Shown: positions 59,266 through 64,000 of the stretch, one piece after another | Layout: the number at the start of each line of letters is the position of its first letter | How positions within the stretch are numbered: the stretch's first letter is position 1 | The notes under the pieces: generated by a model | The model's database searches: none | Seen by the model: only the letters and a program-made list of their open reading frames with translations | What the model was told of the DNA's origin: nothing | Origin: Prorocentrum cordatum | Lineage: Eukaryota; Sar; Dinophyceae; Prorocentrales; Prorocentraceae | DNA length: 64,000 nt | Assembly (NCBI GenBank): GCA_963575745.1 | Contig: CAUYUJ010001736.1 | Coordinates: 419,628-483,627, forward strand | Reading direction: 5' to 3' | Position numbers and translations under genes: made by a program

Positions 59266-59318
59266 CGCTCCAGAGCGTTCCGGAACGCTCTGAGAGCGCT
59301 CCGGAACGTTCTGGAGCG
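59266..59318. repeat. Inverted repeat, 19-bp arms
   Basis: CGCTCCAGAGCGTTCCGGA and TCCGGAACGTTCTGGAGCG form arms with one mismatch around ACGCTCTGAGAGCGC, itself partly palindromic. Confidence 0.85.
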
Positions 59319-61540
59319 ATTTATCCTGATCCTAGCCCTGTTTTAGTGGGTGGCAGAGACCTCGCGTTCCTGAGCTTATCTCCGCACTGAAGCTCGATTG
59401 CGGGCCATGCGATCAGCCTGAGAAACGGCCGAGTACAGGGAAGGGGTTTGGAAGGCCACTTGCAGAGCGACTTCTGTCAAGCGCCTCTGCACGCGGACGG
59501 CTTTATTTTCGATGTCAATGACCTGCTGGATGGCATGTTGGGAAACCTGGCTCTGCGCGCTCCTTCCTCCGCATACTCATCCGCAGCCTGATTGGCGGTA
59601 GAGGCATCACGGGTAATGTGGACCCCAACATGCCTCTCCTAGAGGTGGGACTCTACTTTCGTAAAGCGGCGCGGCCCGGGATGGCCTCCACAGGCCTCCC
59701 AGAATGCGAACCGCGCTGCCGAGTCGGCATCATGCTTCCATTGGGGTCCATGGTGAGTCCCATCAATCACACCCTGGCAGTCCAGCACAGACTGACCTTC
59801 CCCGCGGGTGTGCTGCAGAGCTCCTGTCGTGCCTGCCAGCCCTGCTGGGGGAGTCGTCTGGGTCCGCCCCGGGAGGATGCCGTACGCTCCTGGCCACAGC
59901 CGGCCTCCTTGGACAATGGACGAGCAGAAGGCGCAGGAGGAGGAGGCGGAGGAGGAGGAGGAGGAGGAGGAGGCGGAGGAGGAGGAGGAGGAGGAGGAGG
60001 AGGGGGCGGAGGAGGGAGGAGAAGGGAGGAGGGACCAACGGGACACAGCAGAAAAGCAGTTGCAGGAGCAGGACCAGAATCAGGATACGGATGGTGGGGA
60101 GGGGTGGCGGAGGAGGAAGAGGAGGAGGAGGACTAGTATAAACCCAAGAGTCACCAACCATGTTGGAACAAGCCCTCTCCCCAAGCTCCCTTTTTTTCAT
60201 GGGCACCTACAACGGTTCATTCCCACAGAGGGACCTGCCTCGTTGGAAGACAGCCGTTTTCAGACCCTGAAGCATGCAAAAACATTGTTCTCGGGATTCC
60301 AACGCCACGGATCAAGCTGAGTGTTGCGTCTTGGCGAGCTTGAATCGTGCCAGAACGCCATTCCTGCGACTTCAACTCCGCAAATCATCGTATCTGTTCT
60401 GGTACGTCGATCATGGGAACCCGTAGAACTCTTACATTTTTAAGACGGATGTGCGCGGCGCTGAGGCGAGAGCCACGTTTCGAAAACCACCCGCCCTCAA
60501 TCCGTGAAGCTCTTGCAAATTGTCTGAAAACGAATGTGCGGGGCATTTTGAAAACCACCCGCCCTCCATCTGTGAAACTGTTGCTGCCACTTTTTAAGCA
60601 TCAGGGTCATAAATGATGCGGAAGTCTCAGGCGAAACGACCGGCCCGCCTTGAAAAAAGGTCTCGGGGTGCGACAGGGGGAAACTTGTTATAAGGAAATG
60701 AAATGGAGGAGGAGGCGGAGGAGGCGGAGGCGGAGGACGAGGAAGAGGAGGTCGAGGACGAGGAGGAGAACGACTCCATCAGCATCGACGGAGGCGCTTA
60801 TCGTCAGCAGTGCAGTGTCCCCCCGTTCCCGTGCGATTCGACCCTAGCGTCAGCGCTCAGGGTCACGCTCTCTCCAGCTTCGAAGACCCTCTCAAGGACT
60901 GGGCATGTCTTTTCACAGGCTTCTTGAGCAAGGGGGAGGTCCAGAGCAGGAAGAGGTACCCATACCTCTACCCTTCGCCCGTTTTCCCCTTTGCGGGCCT
61001 CCTCGGAGGCCCTCGTCGCCACCGTTGGGTTCGCCGTGAAATTCTAGGCAGAACGCCCTCCAGGAGCGGTCCGGGGAGTAGCGGTATCGGTACCTCTTGG
61101 CTTCCCCAGAGGTCCTCCGGAGCGAGAAGGGGGGTTTTCAGGGACAACCCCACATTTGGTCGGAGCAAGTCCTCCTCCCCCTCTCCTCTGGACCGGAACG
61201 AAGGGTTCGGCGAATGCCCACCGAGGCACTGCGTCTTCACGCATGTCTTCCTGTATTTGCTCAGGTATGTCTTCAGCATGATATTTTCTGCCGATGCGCT
61301 GTCAGGGCGCGGCTCTTGCCTGCCTGCCTAGCCTCTTCACCTCCGACGAGGACGCTCCTCGGGCCCGGCGGGGGGGCCCCGGGTGGCGCGCCGCGTGGCG
61401 GGCCGAGCGGCGCCGAGGGCCACCCTCTCGAGAAGGGCAGCCGGGCTGGCCTCACCCTCAGACGTTCCGGTGCTCAAGATGCTTCAGAGTCTCGGGAGCC
61501 TGGAGACGTGGGTCAATGCAAACGGGGGTCAGCCAGAGCG
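59319..61540. other. Stretch with GGA microsatellites and a dispersed repeat; no supported gene
   Basis: (GGA)n at about 59937-60015 and 60103-60132; GGAGGC-type repeats at 60703-60775; a dispersed repeat at 60985-61095 shared with 38830-38935. Acidic or basic open frames over the triplet tracts are compositional. Confidence 0.45.
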
Positions 61541-61720
61541 CTGGATCTTGCAGGATCCTTCAAGGCCAGGGCCGCGCTGACCCGGGCTTGGGTGCAGGAT
61601 CCTGCAGGATCGATCTTGCAGGATCCTTGGCATTGACCCGGGCTAGGGTGCAGGATCTTGCAAGATCTTGAAGGATTTTGTAAGGCCTGACTGATCCGGG
61701 TTTGGATTAACCCGGGTCAG
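61541..61720. repeat. Tandem-like repeats of TGCAGGATC and GACCCGGGCT
   Basis: TTGCAGGATCCTT, CTGACCCGGGCTTGGG, TGCAGGATCCTGCAGGATC and further variants recur about every 65-70 bp, with many GATC palindromes. Confidence 0.75.
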
Positions 61721-62125
61721 AAGGACCCCGAGGGTCTGAAACAGGTGCCAGTTTTTCTTACACGCCCATTGCCTGTCAATTCGTGTCAGGGTCCCCTTGG
61801 TTCCCTGCCCATGCTGCTGCTGCCCTTTACCCTTTCTCCCGCAACCGTTTGTTGCCTGAGTCTTGAGGGGCCCCTCTTGCGAGCAGGCACAGCGCCGACA
61901 TCATACGACAGCTCAGCATAGCTAACTATCCACACAGCATAGCATATCATACACAAGTCAGCGACTGTGTGCCACGCCCTCGACAAAGCATCCGAGGACA
62001 GTTTTGCTCCCGCTGGGAGCCACCTTGCAGAAAGAGAGAGAGAGAGAGAGAACAACCAAAAACAAAGGACTTGACTGACAGTGCCGTGGCCCGCGCTCCG
62101 CCTGCAGTGGAAAGAAGTACTCTCA
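61721..62125. other. Probable 5' LTR region of the second copia-type element
   Basis: Precedes the LTR-end/primer-binding-like sequence. Contains (GA)n at 62031-62051. The LTR start cannot be fixed because the 3' LTR lies outside the window. Confidence 0.35.
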
Positions 62126-62164
62126 CATTGGTAGCGAACGTCGTGCAGCTGAGCTCTAGCCGCG

Positions 62165-63222
62165 ATGTCGCGCCATGAGGGAGATGACGACTCAGAGGAA
62201 GTCTACACTGAGGAGGTCTACGCCGACTACGGTGGCGCGCAGCGCCGCCGCTGGGCACGCGGCCGCCGCGGGCGCGGCGCCGCGAGCTCCCACGGCTCGG
62301 AGGGGACGCCTGCCAACCCGCTGTTCCTTAAGGGCCCGGCGCCAGGCATCAAGTGGCGTGGAGGTGTGCCGCCAGCGGCGCCGAGCTTCTCGGTGAATCG
62401 CCGCGCGGACCCGCGCTGCTCGGAGCACTGGTGCGATGCAGTAGACGCCTGGAAGTATCTCATCAAGCACTACCTGCCGCTCGCCGAGGCCGCGCTGCAG
62501 CTGAGAGGTGCCATCGCAGGAAGGGCCTTGCAGGAGATTATCTCCGAGCCGCCGATAATTTGGGCCACCGGCGATGGCATCGAGAGGCTCGTCGAGTCGA
62601 TAAGGATGCCGTTCGGCGGAGATTTTCCACGCCAGAGACCTACTGGCCGCCTACGAGAGGATCCGCCGCGCGAACAGCGAGAAGCTCCACACCTATGTCA
62701 CGCGTTATGCGCGTGTCGAGCGGGCGTTCAAGCAGGTCAATACAAATATTTCCGACACTTGCGACCAGCAGGCCAGGAGGGCACCGTCTGTTGAGCACGG
62801 CCGTGCTGGGTGAAGATCACATTCGAGGTGCCATGTCAGTCGCGCTCACGTGCGAGTTCGATAAGATTCAGATCGCCGTAGGCCGCCTGTGTCCTGAGAG
62901 AGCCTCGGCGCCAGCTATCGCGCGGCCCCGCCGCGAGAAGCCGCTCGGTGAGGGTCGCCAGGACACGGGGGGCAAGGGCTCCGAGGCGTCTGGCCAGAGG
63001 CGCGGGCCTTTTCCGCCCGCGACCGGAGGCGCCGACCGGCCGCCTGTCGCGCGGCCGCCGCTGCCCCGAGGAGGATATCGCGCAGTGAATGCAGCAGAAG
63101 CCATGATCGACGATGAAGAGCCAGACGAACAGCCAGCCGGCGGCTGGGAGGTCGACAAACCCGCTGAGGAGGCCGTCGAGCATCCAGAGATGAGGAAGTC
63201 TTCGGGGCGATGGCCGCTTTGA
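62165..63222 (+). pseudogene. Gag of the second copia-type element, frameshifted
   Basis: Frame 1 starts MSRHEGDDDSEEVYTEEVYA, with an Arg/Gly linker and a capsid-like part (DAVDAWKYLIKHYLPLAEAA, LQLRGAIAGRALQEIIS). Near 62630 it continues in another frame (FHARDLLAAYERIRRANSEK, LHTYVTRYARVERAFKQVNT), then in a third (SVALTCEFDKIQIAVGRLCP, Arg/Pro-rich, ending near 63222). The pattern matches the gag of dinoflagellate copia-type elements, which has an acidic N-terminus, a Trp-containing capsid core and a basic linker. Not functional as it stands. Confidence 0.6.
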
Positions 63223-63590
63223 ACGACGTGCTGAGCATCGCCTCGCAGAAGCTGGAGGGGGTCGCTCAAACCCGAGGTTTTTCTCGCGGCAAGGGGAAAG
63301 GCGGAGGCGGTCGAACCTTCGCGTCGAGGCAGGGCGCCGACCAGATCGAGCATCGCAAGAAGATGGGGCCGTGCCTGGACCGCAGAGAGCTCGGCCACTG
63401 GGCCGGAGACTCGGCCTGCAAGCAGCCGGGCGCCAGGCTCGGCCCGAAGCCTTTCATTTCCGCGTCGCGGCGCCAGCAAAGGCTGGAATTCCGAGGACAC
63501 CTCCCCATGCGTCGATGCTCTCGTCCTCTGCGCCTGCCCCTGCCAACTCCGCTGATGTCGCCTCTTCCTCGACCATGCGCGCGCGGATGA
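63223..63590 (+). pseudogene. Zinc-knuckle region of the second copia-type element
   Basis: MGPCLDRRELGHWAGDSACK fits the C..C....GHW..D..C form seen in dinoflagellate copia gag, with the second Cys replaced by Arg. Would bind element RNA in an intact copy. Confidence 0.5.
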
Positions 63591-63910
63591 TGTCAGAGTC
63601 TGTCTTCAGAGGCCTCGCTGTCGGAGAGTCGACTGAGTGCGTTGACGAGAATGACGGCAAGAGCTGGATGATCGCCGACACGGCCTGCCAGATAATGGTC
63701 CACGGAGTCGCCTGGGGCAAGACCCATGTCAAGAGGCTCGAAGCTCGCTCATTGTGCCTGGTGGAGTTGGCCGCCCAGGAGAGATTCAAGTCCGGAGGAG
63801 GTCTTGAAGTCAAAGTCATCGCTGAGATACGATGGGGATGCCCGATTGGAATCGCTGGCGTGGCACTCTGGGTTAGGTCGTCGCAGGTCAGGCCCCCTAT
63901 TCCCCGGTGA
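63591..63910 (+). pseudogene. Protease start of the second copia-type element
   Basis: KSWMIADTACQIMVHGVAWG parallels the retropepsin-like active site D-T-A/G-C of this group. LEARSLCLVELAAQERFKSG and CPIGIAGVALWV follow as expected for the flap and second half. The frame ends at TGA 63908-63910; the catalytic DTA is kept. Confidence 0.5.
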
Positions 63911-64000
63911 GCCTCCAACGAGTTCATCGTCCTCTTGGGGGCCTCCGTAAACCTGTTCGTAGGCACCATCAGCTCCATAGGGGTTGGCGTCCTCGACCCC

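Larger units (their letters stand above)
62126..64000 (+). mobile_element. Second copia-type element, 5' part, cut by the window end
   Basis: CA (62126-62127), one base, then TGGTAGCGAACG (62129-62140) repeats the LTR-end/primer-site spacing of the element at 45426. Then come gag (from ATG 62165), a zinc-knuckle-like region and a protease start. Frames shift several times. Integrase and RT would lie beyond the window. Confidence 0.6.

Noticed and set aside
1-64000. tRNA, 5S, U-snRNA or SL-RNA genes
   Set aside because: By eye I found no B-box/cloverleaf pattern or full SL-RNA gene. A covariance-model scan (tRNAscan-SE, Infernal) would be decisive.

Overview
The window reads as nuclear DNA of a dinoflagellate. 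The evidence is a relic of the dinoflagellate trans-spliced leader at 31603-31624, a GC-rich background, very long trinucleotide microsatellites, and retroelement classes familiar from dinoflagellate genomes (tyrosine-recombinase elements, Ty1/copia elements, LINEs). I found no convincing intact single-copy host gene, no tRNA or rRNA gene and no CRISPR array. The host-derived coding sequence I can recognise is an HSP90/HSP70 chimeric pseudogene at 36025-36975.

Layout. 1-8547: simple and tandem repeats (about 140-bp repeats at 905-1620; an 89-bp minisatellite at 2936-4166) and non-coding or weakly coding DNA. 8548-14317: a nearly intact Ngaro/PAT-type (DIRS-order) retroelement with split direct repeats A1-ORFs-B1-A2-B2, encoding a small Cys-rich membrane-type ORF, gag, reverse transcriptase (RT), RNase H and a tyrosine recombinase (YR) that has an (AT)n-encoded insertion beside its active site. 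14461-15391: a second copy of the minisatellite with homologous flanks. 15400-24124: mostly non-coding, with dispersed repeats, foldbacks and microsatellites. 24125-31388: a second, older Ngaro-type element with the same split-repeat layout, inserted in a (CTC)n tract, hit by two MITE-like foldbacks, with catalytic residues lost and a methyltransferase-like domain after the YR. 31603-35491: a spliced-leader-tagged LINE-like element (RT, RNase H, Cys-rich tail). 35887-36975: the heat-shock chimera. 37000-45425: tandem repeats, a 1.7-kb (GAT)n array, a MITE, twin perfect palindromes and a (GAC)n tract.

45426-54807: a decayed Ty1/copia-type LTR retrotransposon with recognisable LTRs, primer-binding-like site, gag, protease, a methyltransferase-like domain, integrase, RT and RNase H tail, flanked on both sides by (GAC)n. 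54808-62030: repeats, including a satellite with about 350-bp units. 62126-64000: the 5' part of another copia-type element (LTR end, gag, zinc knuckle, protease), cut by the window edge.

How it fits together: the region is a graveyard of retroelements, several sitting in trinucleotide microsatellites, with two mRNA-derived insertions. The main novelty candidates are a methyltransferase-like domain carried by two different retroelement orders, a Cys-rich single-pass ORF at the 5' end of both Ngaro-type elements, the microsatellite-expanded recombinase, and the HSP90/HSP70 chimera. All family assignments come from reading motifs by eye; no database search was run.
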